Notes under the pieces: model-generated | Database searches by the model: none | What the model saw: only the letters and a program-made list of their open reading frames with translations | Told to the model about the DNA's origin: nothing | Assembly (NCBI GenBank): GCA_032718565.1 | Contig: JAVGVS010000303.1 | Coordinates: forward strand, 129,642 to 193,641 | DNA length: 64,000 nt | Source of the DNA: Distichodus sexfasciatus | Lineage: Eukaryota; Chordata; Actinopteri; Characiformes; Distichodontidae | Reading direction: 5' to 3' | Program-made: the position numbers and the translations under genes | Shown: positions 1 through 12,500 of the stretch, one piece after another | Position numbering within the stretch: position 1 is the stretch's first letter | Layout: each line of letters opens with the position of its first letter

Positions 1-335
1 ATGATTCAAACTAAGACGATTTTTAATCCCGGTTTTTGGAGTCGGAACGAGTCGGATGTAGTCTAGATTTTGAGACCAGAAATAGCATAGTTGTAAAAGG
101 GACACCGGTTCTGGGTTTTAGTCTCCCTCATGACTGAGTCTTTTTGACCGAGTCGTAGTTTTATTAAATTAAGGCTGTGAAGCTGGGCGATGATTTTATT
201 AATCGATGATTCTACCATTGTTTCCAACGATTAATCGAGTGGTAGGATAAGAAGCACTTTAAGCTTTAATTAAGCTTTAACCAACTGTGAATATACAAAA
301 TGAATTGTAATGAGAGCTAAATGACATGAGTTTGC

Positions 336-387
<52 letters not shown>

Positions 388-401
388 TATTATTATATTA
401 C

Positions 402-719
402 NNNNNNNNNNNNNNNNNNNNNNNNNNNNNNNNNNNNNNNNNNNNNNNNNNNNNNNNNNNNNNNNNNNNNNNNNNNNNNNNNNNNNNNNNNNNNNNNNNN
501 NNNNNNNNNNNNNNNNNNNNNNNNNNNNNNNNNNNNNNNNNNNNNNNNNNNNNNNNNNNNNNNNNNNNNNNNNNNNNNNNNNNNNNNNNNNNNNNNNNNN
601 NNNNNNNNNNNNNNNNNNNNNNNNNNNNNNNNNNNNNNNNNNNNNNNNNNNNNNNNNNNNNNNNNNNNNNNNNNNNNNNNNNNNNNNNNNNNNNNNNNNN
701 NNNNNNNNNNNNNNNNNNN
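402..719. other. Assembly gap (N run) in a TTA microsatellite
   Basis: A run of 318 N is flanked on both sides by TTA/TTATA microsatellite. The gap almost certainly marks where the assembler could not cross the repeat, so its true length is unknown. Confidence 0.95.
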
Positions 720-749
720 TTATTATATTATTATTATATTATTATTATA

Positions 750-832
750 CACGTCTCGTCTCTCTATGTATCTGTACAGTATATAGCAGAGATGACAATA
801 AAGTTGACTTTGACTTTGACTTTTTTTTGACT
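750..832 (+). mobile_element. LINE 3' tail with TTGACT repeat end
   Basis: The words 'tctctatgtatctgtacag' and 'gatgacaataaagttgactt', followed by repeats of TGACTT, form a LINE-type 3' terminus. The same tail is found inverted at about 23,940-24,100 and 26,880-27,020 and upright at about 28,225-28,300 and 63,765-63,785. The element is cut off on the left by the gap. Confidence 0.6.
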
Positions 833-1447
833 TTTGGTAGTAGAAATAGTCAAATTGTCAAAACTAAACCATTTTGCCACTCAATTAAAGTGCAATGTCA
901 ATCTTTTATAGATTTTCTGAAATGAAAAGATATAAAGTATGCAATTTAAAATTTGGCTGAAAATGGCTGAAAATTATTTTTTGTATATATTTTTTGTGCA
1001 CCACTGAAATTGTGTCCATGTCTAATATAAAATAAATGAAGCTAATTGTTTCAAAAAGTACCTAGCATTTTATTTTCTCTTCTTTGTTAAATTAACAAAA
1101 CTTGACACGGTTGGATAGATCACATCCAATCACCATACAGATTTACGTCTTAATTAACCATTGTATATAGTCAAATAATTAACAACTGTTGTTCATTTTG
1201 AGAAAATGATTTCTACAAAGATGCTGAAGCAACACTGCTATCTTTGGAGACAGACACCTTTACAGAGCTTAGATTTCAGCTTGAAATGATCATAATTTTG
1301 GACACTCATTTTTCTCTGGGCTGTGTTACTTTTTTGCCCGCATTTTCATTATTTTGGAAACAACTCCAAATTGTCTTCTTCCCGTAAAGAGTCCATAGTG
1401 CAAAACAAGTAATTATTCATGTCAAACACGGTAAACTACAGCTAAAG

Positions 1448-1645
1448 TACTGTGCAAAAGTCTTGAGCCACCCTCGTTACTTTGTTTTGCAAGGAAAATG
1501 AGACAGTAGGTACGGTGATTTATGACCCGTGCAAACACACATAAATACTATTTTTCAAGACTGCATGAAACAACACAAGGTCAGGTTCTTTGGAAGCAAA
1601 ATCTAAAGAAATGAGAGATGGCTCCAGATTTTTTGCACAGCACGG
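1448..1645. mobile_element. Short DNA-transposon repeat ('gtgcaaaagtcttgagcc' family)
   Basis: It opens with 'tgtgcaaaagtcttgagcca' and closes with an inverted form ending 'tttttgcacagcacgg', so it is a short terminal-inverted-repeat element. Other copies start at about 8158, 22,711 and 28,388, the last closing with 'ggtgtggctcaagact'. Shorter traces lie near 14,886 and 19,008. The family is a common one in fish DNA; I do not assign a superfamily. Confidence 0.6.
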
Positions 1646-1973
1646 TATATGACAAACAAATCTTCAATGAAAATGATTTATTGCAGTATTTTCCTTTTGT
1701 CATCAAGAGTCTCAAAGATCAACCCTAAATCATATGGGCATCGTTTAATATGTAGACTGGAATGGGTATCAGCCCATTTTAATTGTTGTTTTTGTTGGTT
1801 ATATTTAATACCGTTTAATTCTAGCCTCCTTTTGCAAGCAAAGTGCACAATGCAAAGAAAATTAGTCTACCATCAAGTCCATTTATGAGCAATCAAACCA
1901 GTTTCCATAAAAATACTGTCTCAGGAGTTGTCCGACCTGTTTCCTTTATCCTTCTGTAACTAATGTGAGAGGA

Positions 1974-2083
1974 ATTAAAAGGGTGCGGAGGCAAAAAATG
2001 GGTGCAGGAGATGGCATTTGGTTTGTTTCAGAAGGTGCTTCATTCATCGTTTAACTGTTTTAACTGGCTTTTTACAGTCATTA
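1974..2083 (+). repeat. 110-bp direct duplication, copy 1
   Basis: The block from 'attaaaagggtgcggaggc' to 'tttttacagtcatta' recurs at 3611-3720 with one difference (catcgttt versus catcattt). The two copies flank ppp2r2a exon 2. Confidence 0.9.
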
Positions 2084-2824
2084 GATGCACAGTGCGGTCA
2101 TACAGCCTCTCTCTGTCTGTCACTTCCGTCCAGACGGCTTGTGTCGCACATCCTGCTTTTTTCACTACCTTTTTTCCTAGAGTCTCTTTACCTTTTTCCT
2201 TTGTGCCACACAGCACCATTTGTCTGTAACTCATCTGAGGTGTCTGAGTCATTTTAATTCAAGTTAAGCCTGCATCCATGGTGGAATTATTATTATTATT
2301 ATTTATTTTATTTTTTTTGTAAAAAGGCACATTCATATGATATGAGGATTAGAGCTAGACCAATGTAGGCAGATTTTGAGGATTCAAAAGTCCAGTAAAC
2401 AAATACGGGTCATTTTTTCCATGTTTTGCATTATAAATGAATATTTAAGATTTTAACCTATTTATACTGTAATTTGTGGGCATAAAAAGTGCTTTAAGCA
2501 AAATTACAACAAAATGCACAGTTTTGAAAAATAATAATAATATTGAATAATGATTAATTAGTGTACAGGAAAGGTTGAAGCATCCATTTTTATTATTAAA
2601 TCTCTTTTTATTATCATTTATCAGAAGCAACACTAATTTATCAGTTGGGTTCTAACTCAGATTTTGTTTACGGAGCACATACAAGTTTTCTACAGAAGCT
2701 ACAGACAGAGTTAAAAAGGACTTTTAGTAGTATTTGGTGTGTTTGAGGGTTTATGATTGGACATGGGGTGGGGCGTGTGTTATTATGGGCGGAGTTTGAC
2801 ACCAGTGTTGTGCTGTGTTTGCAG

Positions 2825-2902
2825 GTGCTGGAGGCGGGGGTAATGACGTGCAGTGGTGTTTTTCGCAAGTTAAAGGCGCGATCGATGATGACGTAGCTGA
2901 AG
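2825..2902 (+). CDS. ppp2r2a: ppp2r2a coding exon 2 (N-terminal segment)
   Basis: The exon follows a TTTGCAG acceptor and ends at a GTAAGT donor. It encodes the conserved N-terminus NDVQWCFSQVKGAIDDDVAE, preceded by a glycine-rich stretch. Its first two bases complete a glycine codon begun in an upstream exon, so a short exon with the ATG must lie before it. No matching ATG exon is visible between 1 and 2,800, and the N gap at 402-719 could hide nothing more than a fraction of it. In this family intron 1 is long, so the start and promoter are most likely outside the window. Confidence 0.93.
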
Positions 2903-5900
2903 GTAAGTGGACAAAAGTGTTGTAAATTAAATTTCACCTGCTTTCTCCATCTAAATATCTGCACTCCTTCAGACAGAAACTGTGCCGTATTCTGTCGTTC
3001 CTTCACATTTTACTGCCCCGTTCTTGCCTAAGTGGGCCATGAGCTGCTTTAGTCTCAGCAAGTCAGAACGTCGCGAGTGGTGCAGCGGTGTCTGGACTCG
3101 GTACAGTTGTGCTGTGCAACTTGAGAGACCAAATGCTGATTGGTTGCAAGAATATGCACAGGAACGTAGCAGGTAAATCATGCCTTATCATGCCTGAAAT
3201 GTGCTATTACTCCATATTCTTGGAACAGCACTTCCTAAGCAGCAAGATAACTCATGAGCCTCAAACCTGCCTTTCAGTTTTAATAGTTTAGATATTTCTC
3301 AGGTGACCATGTAAATGTCCTCATTCACTTTCCCTAATTCCACAGTTTGCAGAATCATAAAATCAACCTAATTATCAGCAAGTTGCTCAGCAGGAAGACT
3401 CACGGGTTACTGTAAGAGTAATGATATTATTTAGTAGAGGTCGACCGATATTGGTTTTTCAGGGCCGATATCGATACCGATTATTGCTAGTTAACATGAC
3501 CGATAACCGATAATTGGCAAAATGCCTAATAATGGTCCTGGACAATAATTGCCGACCCTTATTATTATTTAGTATGAAAAATAATCAGTTGCATTGCTTG
3601 GTTTATTATTATTAAAAGGGTGCGGAGGCAAAAAATGGGTGCAGGAGATGGCATTTGGTTTGTTTCAGAAGGTGCTTCATTCATCATTTAACTGTTTTAA
3701 CTGGCTTTTTACAGTCATTACTTTCGATATGTCCCACCCCAACAACAGAGTCAGTGCCATGCAGTGAGTTCTTTTTTAAAATATTGGAACAAATAACATT
3801 GCAGCCTCAATGAAAAATTAGAAATGTCTTAAAATTCTCTAGAGATTGCAGTTTTACCAAATGTGCTGCCTTGTCGAATGCTTTAATAAACTCTGTGTTG
3901 AAAGCGTTGTGCTGCCATGGCATACAATGCTTACAATGTGTAACAATGCTCTTTGCGTCTTTGAATGAGACAGACTCAAAATATTGTCTGTGGAATACTG
4001 AGGAAAAAATATTAGGTCACTTTTAATCAGACAGATGCTGAAGCCAAACCTGGATCCCAACGGACTTGTGCTTAAGACAGGAATGTGCCGTAAGACGTTT
4101 AGATTTATGAGTCACTCTTTTCCAGAGTTACATAGAATTCATAATGACAGGGATGCTTAAGTTACCTGTTTGGAATAAGGCCTTTGCCGAAGGTAGCTTT
4201 AACAGTGGAGATATTATTTTTCCAATTTTCAGATGGAGGGTGATATGACGTCAAATCAATATCATGATTAATTGAACAGTTATTTTATTTTGTTGGTTTA
4301 CAAGTTTGTACTGAAAATGTTTTCAACTATTAAAGCTGCAGTGTTTTTATATAATGAAAGAGTAGTGGCGGACTGGACAGGGCGGAGTCAGATGACAACA
4401 CATGCAGTGGGGACAGTATTGATAAAATAATTGAAGTGACGTACATGGGCAAGATTACATTGATTAGAGGTTCTGAAGGTCTCTTTTGATTAATTTTCAA
4501 TTAATTGCTCAGCCCTAGCACTTAGACCAGTGTGACGTCATCTTTCCAGAGCTATGTTTGGAAAGGTCTGATTTTTCTTTTTGAATAGGTCAGTTCATTT
4601 TACAACAATACATTTATTTATTTTGGCAGCAGTGCTCTGTTTTGGAGGCTAAAGAAGAGAAAGAGAAAGCCTCTTAGCCTCTTTAGCGAGATTAAAGATC
4701 TGTGCTTGTATAGATGCAGTTTCAGGATTCGTGATGCAGAATCGTTAGGTCAGGTGCCGTAGTGTCCCGCGTACCTGCGCACACACAAACCGTCGGTTGT
4801 TTTTCCTTCCAGAGAACATTGTTAACCTGCACCACCTCCAAACCCTCCACCCATCACTCTGGCAGGCAGCCAAACAGGAACTCTCCTCCCGCTGTTCTGC
4901 TATCTACAAGGACTGGGCCAAGGTCTTGTTTAGAGACCTTGTAGTGTTCTGTGTTGCTATATATGTTGTTGGAGTTGTGAACGGAGGAGTTTGTGGCTGT
5001 AGGGTCGAGCTCAAAATTGGCCAAAAAGGGGGCTGTAAGTTGGTGTGTGGAGCAGCGTTGAGATCTTTGGATTGTAATGAGGACATGGGATGAAGTTGTT
5101 CATGCTGTATCTGTGGCCTTATAGTAGGGCCGGGCGATTTGAGCCTAAACCAGTATTGCGATTAATTGAACGTTTTACCTTGGTTATGATTGAAGAATGA
5201 TTATTTTGTTTATTACTCTTAAATCTGGGATGTTTTTCTAATGAAAGAATGCATATCTTATGTGATTTTAAAATAACTGAAGGAAACAGTTTTTAAGCGG
5301 ATATTACATGAACACACTGGTGAAAATTAGATTTAAAACAATGAACAAAATTATCATCATGGCCGAAATTATGTCAGTTACAGAATCTCAATGTCGGGTT
5401 TCAATTAATTTTTGGTTAACTGCCCAGCCCTATCCTATTGCATACATTAGAAAACTCTGGATCGTGGACAAAATCTGACCCTCCACCATGTGTAAGTGAG
5501 TAATTATTTGTCATTGTGAGCACAGCACACAGTGCACCACAACGAAATGTGACCTCTGCGTTTGACCCATCTGTGAAGGAGCAGTGGGCAGCTAACGTGG
5601 ACAGTGCTTGGGGACGGTACCTTGCTCATGAGTACCTCAGTGGTAACTTTACCAGTCTGGGATTTGAACCAGCGACCCTCTGATCACGGGGCGAACCGTT
5701 ACGCCACCAACTGTACCATATGCCAACAAGTACCGTCCCCAAGCACTGCTCCCTGGGTGCTGCCCAAGAAGCTGCTAACTGCTCCTTCGTGGACGGGTCA
5801 AACGCAGAGGTCACATTTGGTTGTGATACAATGTGTGCTGTGTTGTGTTCACAATGACATTCACTCACTTAAATTGCACCAGTCCTGTTAAAAGCAAGAA

Positions 5901-6474
5901 TCATAGCTTTGCCTAATCATGTATTAATGTTAATTGAGGTTAAATGTTTAAATCACAATATATAGAATGAACACCTTTAAATTTGAGTATTTTTGCTATT
6001 TAAATCGTTTTTATGTGCTGTATTTTACTATATTTTATTGTATTTATGTAGTGTTTTTTCAACATGCACCACCACCAGTTTTACCCCTTTAATGTAGACT
6101 GAGACGTCGCCGTTGCATCATCGAAACCTTATTAAGCCTGAAATACAGATCTAAAGAAAGACTTGAGGAGGGGGATTTTCAGTTTGGTGTTTGCATTTTT
6201 CTCTCGTGAAGGCACGCTGGCCGTTTGTCGATTGCGGGGTTGGTTTGAGGCGGGGGGCCGCGGTGAAGCCCGCGTTTTGGCCCGTTGCCGCTTGTGGCCT
6301 CCCCCCATCCCCCTCCCCAACAATGTGAGTGTAGCTGAGCTTTTAAGTGTCCTGGTGTGTATTCTTCCTCGTTTGAAAAGTGATGTGCTATTCAATTATC
6401 AACCCATAGCCTGATGCAACGTCCTCCCTTCCTTTTAGCCTTACACAATCTCGCTCTCCTTTTCTCTCTGTCTT

Positions 6475-6518
<44 letters not shown>

Positions 6519-9500
6519 TCTCTCTCTCCCTCGCACACAGAGGCCCCCGGGGGCTCGGGCCTACACAAAAGCTATGCTCTTTCTCCTGTATTGTTCTTCT
6601 GCTCTGCTGGGCAGTAAAGGGTTACACATATATATGTGTGTGTGTGTGTGTAAGAGAGTGTGAGTCAGTCTCATCTCGCTCTGTGTATAGCACCCAGGAC
6701 ACACACTCACTCTCTGCATGGCTGCTGTCTCACGCGTGTGTCCAGCACACTCCAGAAACCAGATCACACAAGTGTGTGTGTGTGTGTGTCTGTGGGTGTG
6801 TTGGTGTGTGGAGACAGTCCGTATTCATCCTTTCAGACAAATCTTCCTTTTGTTAGGGAAGCTATTTAACATGATTCTCTGATTCTCAATAAAGACCTCC
6901 ATCTCTCTTTCTGTGTGTGTGTGTCTGTGTGTGTGTGTCTGTGTGTGTGTGTGTCTGTGTGTGTGTGTCTGTGTGTGTGTGTGTGAGAGAGAGAGCTGCA
7001 ATCATGTTCCCCTCATAAGGCGGGCAAGTATATCATCTTCCATGGTACATTGTCAAATTAGTTTGAAAGAGATCTAGAACAAGTGCCAACTTCCATCTCC
7101 ACAGTACAGGTTGCCAACTGATTCTAGCACATAGCAAATAGTTGCGTTAAATATTAGAAATGATGAAGAATTACCTGGAGAAATTGTGTGCTGAAATAAG
7201 AAGAAAGAGTCAAAACAGAGAATTAAACTAGAGAGGCAAATCCTGGAGAAATCGATACATTGAAAGAGCTAGAATGGTGAAAATTGCCAAAAGAATAAAT
7301 AAAGTAAACTAGATTCCTGGGAATATTGTATGATTGCTGTGTGTTGAAAACGTGTAAAAGATAAAGTTTACGAAAAGTTGAAATAATGGAAACTGGGCAG
7401 GATTGGTGTGTGCTGAAAAGAGGAGAAACAAAGTAAACTAGACAAGCATTTCCAGAAGAAATTGTATGGCTGTTGTATGCTGAAAATGTGAAAAGAAAGA
7501 AAAGTAAAAAAAATGATACAATTTCTGCTGATGATAGTTGATTTTCTTAAGCTATGAACTGTTGATATAATGTTAGTAGCAAAAAAGAATGAGAAAGAAT
7601 AACAAGTAGTATTAACAACCTTGTGCAAGATTCACGCTCTTCACCACTAGGGTTGCTCATGTCAGGAATCGGAGGCTAGCCACAAGCAAAGTACATTTCT
7701 CCTTAATGGAGACACCGCCCTGTGGCCAAAACTGGGAATGAGAGGTTTTTTCACCTGCAAAAGAAGTGGGTTAAGAGGATCACAGTTGACTTTATGAAAT
7801 ATTTAACTTGTTCTCAGTGAACGTTTTAAGCCATTAACTGTCTTTTTTCAAAAAAAATGTGGAAGTTGAGTGTAAAAAAGAGAGTAGAAGAGAAGGAGAT
7901 CAGTGGTGGTTTTAGATCCACCACCGCCACCACCTCTTTCTCCATGTCTCCCTTGCTCTGCGTGGACTTTAGGTTTTCTGTAAAAGAGTGAATTAAATCT
8001 GACTAGTCTGCATGTCTGTGTTTTTGTGTGTGTGTGACAGCCGACATCATCTCCACTGTGGAGTTTAACCACTCAGGGGAGCTGCTGGCCACCGGGGACA
8101 AGGGCGGCAGAGTCGTCATCTTCCAGCAGGACATTGAGGTACCCGACATGAGACAGGGCCGTGCAGAAGTCTTGAGCCACCCATAATATCTGCATATTTT
8201 ACTTAAAAATGAGACAGGGACATACATGCAAATACTACTCCTCAAGAAAACAAAAGAAAGTGATTATTTGGAATAAAAATATAAAGAACCGAGGAATGGC
8301 TAAAGACCTTTGCTATAAAACCATTAAATGATTCTTAAATGGAAATAATTTGTAATAGAGTTTATAGGGCTGCAATAACTACAGGCTTCTCTTTAGACTA
8401 ATCACGGAAACCAGAAGTGAGCAAGTTTTTCTTTTGTGTCAAACAGCAAATTAAAGTTGTAAGATGATATGCTTGATTGACATTCTCACTTGACAGTTTG
8501 GCTATTGCTTTTTCTCCTAAACATTCTTCACGTCGTCTCATGGTTCCTCTCCTCCAGAACAAGAGCCAGCCGCAGTGCCGCAGCGAGTACAACGTTTACA
8601 GCACTTTCCAGAGCCACGAGCCCGAGTTTGACTACCTGAAGAGTTTGGAGATCGAGGAGAAGATCAACAAAATCCGCTGGCTGCCTCAGAAAAACGCCGC
8701 ACAGTTCCTGCTGTCCACAAACGGTCAGTGCTGTCACACGGAACCACAAACAGAAGCGTGTCTGTGTACTTGCGTTTACACAGTCGGGCAGGGAAAATTA
8801 ATCAAAAATGTAAAAATATCCCAGTTTTAATAGCTGAGCGTATTTACAGTACAAGCCTTGTCTTACTATGAGCAGAAAATGTTCAGTTAGTGGTAATGCT
8901 GATTTGATGTCTCATCACCCAGCCCTGTTAAGAGTGAAGAGTGTGAGAGTGCAGGAATGTTCATCAGCTATGCAACAAGTGTGCACATGTGGTGGGCTTG
9001 TTTTCGTAGCGGTAGACTGGCAAACCTGCGGCATCTTGATTTATCAGGATCATCAGAGATGCTAATTGCATCTGTCAGTCTAGCGAGGGATTATGTTACG
9101 GTAAAACTCAAAGCGGACGTTTTTTGTCACATTTTTGCTGCAAGTTTTTGATAATCATGTTGATATTTAGATTGTATCAATCTAAGCAAATCTACAAATA
9201 TTAAACCTGCAGTACTGCGCTTTGATGGTGATTGTAAGGTTAGTATAAGAGGGCTTTTGAAAAGTTTAACATATTAACTCTTATATTTAATTTAACCATT
9301 GGTTTACTGGAAATTGTAAATGATGTAATGGAGTCCAGACAAATTCTATAGAGTGTGTGTCTGTGTATTCTAGCTTGGCTTATTGATATTTTTGTGGTCT
9401 CAATACTGCCTTAAAAAAAGCAGAAAAGGCCATTAGTGTTGCTCTTTAAGTATTTGGTTTCTAGGTATCATCAAGTGGGAAAAAATGTGCTTGGGCTGGG

Positions 9501-12500
9501 TGTTATGACCAAAATCTCATATCCCGTTATGTCATTTCATTTCCTAATAACGATATATATCTTAATATAGTACATTTTCTGTAAAATCAGTGGACCTCTC
9601 ACAAGCAAAATCTTGTATCTGTGTGTGCTCAACTCACGTTCTCGAAACACACTATGCACGCTCATATGGAACTCAAAAAGTCTCAGACTTTGTCTTTTTT
9701 TTCCGTGAGTTATTTTGTCATTGTGAAAAAACAACAGCACACAGTGCACCACTGCGAAATGTGACCTCTGCATTTGACCCATCCGTGAAGGAGCATCGGG
9801 CAGCAGCCGGGAAACTGCTTGGAGATGGTACTTTACTCATGAGTACCTCAGTGGCAACTGGGATTCGAACCGGCGACCTTCTAAACACGGGGGGAACGGC
9901 CTAACCGGTACGCCCCCAACTGTCAATTTTTAAACAATTGACAGTAAAACACCTGGTTTTTGTTGAGTGCTTTGAGCGTGCATGTTGGCAGAGTTGAGCG
10001 TACACAGACAACAGATTTTGCTCGTGTAAGTTCCACTAAAACGCTCAGAATTGTGACTCACGGCAAAACCAGTCGCTTGTCGCCACGGAGGTTTCCGACA
10101 AAAACGAGTGTTTATGTTGCATGGGGTAAAATTTTGGATTTTTTGTTTTTAGTGTTTTGAAACAGTGGAAGGTCTATACTGTACTGTTGTGAATAAATTT
10201 TGCTGAAAAACTTACCCTTTCCATCCTAAAAACGTGACTTTCTTGAGGTGAGGAATTCAATTCCAGCAGAATGTTAAAAGTTTCTGTTTTGACCGCTCTA
10301 CTTCAATATTTACGGTAAATCCACTCATTGACCAGCATGAAGATATTTTTCCGGAATCCATCTTCATCTTCCGAGTTCAGTTAACCTAACGCCGGTAGGC
10401 TATCCGTGTGGCTGTGAATGCAAACGTAGCCGCGACCGCACCAAGCGTCTGTGAGTGCTACGGCGATAGTCAACTTCAAAGGCAGATTTCTCCGTTTCTC
10501 ACTTGGCGTGACAGGAGAAACCCGACTCCTTTGAATGTTGATATCTTAGTCATATGTCGTCCGATTTATTCCATATAGATATCATTTCGAAGGTTCATTT
10601 ATTCCCTTTCATGAAAACATCACAACAATACGCCATAGTCTTCTCTGTGTCTGCATCTACGTGGCGCTGTGGTGACTACTGCAAACACTCATCCAAACCA
10701 TCAACAAATATTGGTGTAAATAGTGTATTCAAGTGTATTCAGAGCATAATATCAAACGATAGACGTTTTAATTTTGTCATTCAGTATGTTTCGTCATATC
10801 GCACAGTCCTCGGCGCAGCCTTCATTTTAGGCGCTTGGAGAGTTAGGACCTCATTTTTACATTCTTTATCTGCAGCTCAAACTTGATCCTTAGATTGATC
10901 ATCGCTAATTTTAAACTCTCAAATCCATTCCAGCTCACACTGTGTCTTAGAATACTTAGGTTCTGCCAAAGATTCTCCAAACCAACAACCTCATCTGTCT
11001 CCCAAACTGCTTATTATCAAGAGAGGATCTTCCTGGTGTGTCAGAATAGCAGGATGACGGCGTGTAGTTTGGGTCTGGATTGTAAAAGTGAAACCGGAGG
11101 GAAATCCAGATTGCTGAAATATTTTAGGTGGAGATTCTGAGCTGTCAGAACATGACAAAATAAGTAAAGCCTTTCCAGTTAGTGGGATGTGAATCAATAC
11201 GTTACATTACAGCTCATGAGACGAATAACAGGCTTGCTTACTTCAGTGACACACTGAGTTAAAAAGGGGCTTGACTACGGCAAAAGCTGACTGATTTTCT
11301 GAGTCCTCTCACTGCTGCATTCAGATTTGTGTCTGATTATTATATTGGCGTAAACTCATTATTTAAACCTTAAATGTGTATCTTGCAAACCCCAAAAGTG
11401 GGGTTATAGTGTACACGGCCATCGCCCAGCATCGCTGTTTAATTTTGACCGTCACCGATATTAAGTAATTATAAGCTCCGCTGCCGTCTCTTCTCTCTGT
11501 GCTGTTTGCTTGATGTTGGTAAAATTCAGACATCGGTTCCAAATATCAGTCATCGACCCCGTTTACTAGCAATAATCGGTATTGACCCTGATAAACCAAT
11601 ACTGGTCAACCTCTAATTTCATATACGTTATGAGCAGAGGTGGGAAAAGTAGCTAATTTCATTACTTAAGTGAAAGTACAAATACCACTAGTCAAATGTT
11701 ACTCCAATACAAGTGAAAGTCATAAAGTCAAAATTTTACTTAAGTTAAAGTATTGAAGTACTTGTTTTAAAACATACTTAAGTATTAAAAGTACATCTTT
11801 CACCGCATTTGCATTATTGCCACAACACTCACAATATCTAAAGTTGACCAGCTTGTAGAAGCTGTAGAATATGGAATTGGTAAAACGTTACAGAATGAAA
11901 TGCAACCTAAACTGATAAAGAAAAGGAGTCATTAGTTTATTTTATTTATTAATTGTAAGATACACACCCCCACAAAACAGCATGGTAGTGTTGTGTCGCA
12001 GCTCTGGCTGTGTGCACACATATATGAGTATGTTAATCAGGAGGGCAGTGCAGTAGCAGTAAATACAGCTCACAACATAAAATCAACATTCCAACCTGCT
12101 TAAAACCCAGCTCTACACCTCTAGCTTCATGACTTTCCAACAGCAACAATGTTCTAATCAAGACAGAAAACAGCAGAACTGTCTGAACTTGGTTTTATAT
12201 TTCCAGTCTACAGGTGTGACGTAACCCTACTGATTACTGATAGTCACCTACCAAACAACCAGTCATGTTTTAGAAAAGGGGGAATAACATCTACTTCGTT
12301 TACAGATTTTAAAGTAACGAGTAACGAGAATCTTGATAGAAATGTAGTGAAGTAAAAAGTACAGTATTTGTCTTTAAAATGTAGTGAAGTGAAAGTCGTA
12401 AGTTTCCAAATAAAATACAACTCAAGTGAAGTACAGATACTCAAAAACTCTACTAAAGCACAGTACTCAAGTAAATTTACTTAGTTACTGTCTGCCTCTG

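Larger units (their letters stand above)
1..2824 (+). other. Intron 1 of ppp2r2a (3' part), with gap and repeats
   Basis: No exon is recognised here. It holds the (TTA)n-flanked assembly gap at 402-719, a LINE 3' tail with TTGACT repeats just after it (about 750-830), a copy of the 'gtgcaaaagtcttgagcc' repeat at about 1448-1645, and the first copy of a 110-bp duplication at 1974-2083. The open reading frames of 60-110 codons in this stretch show no recognisable protein. Confidence 0.6.
2903..8040 (+). other. Intron 2 of ppp2r2a: repeats only
   Basis: The intron holds a hAT fragment (3438-3560), the second 110-bp duplicate, two 'tagggccgggcga'-type hAT copies (4234-4517 and 5125-5432), a head-to-head SINE pair (5491-5874) and CT, TG and GTGTGTCT microsatellites (about 6468-6990). 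I see no further exon. Open frames at 4.8-5.1 kb and 6.1-6.9 kb are low-complexity or repeat-derived. Confidence 0.6.

Noticed and set aside
326..925. A 199-codon open frame starting MSLLYYYY
   Set aside because: It is poly-tyrosine from a TTA microsatellite read through a 318-base N gap, ending in a LINE tail.
7368..7628. A minus-strand frame rich in Phe and Ser
   Set aside because: AT-rich intron sequence with no family similarity or splice signals.
9590..9904. A 104-codon frame containing FDPSVKEHRAAA
   Set aside because: The phrase TSAFDPSVKEQ recurs in every SINE A copy read in this direction and is a translation of the repeat.
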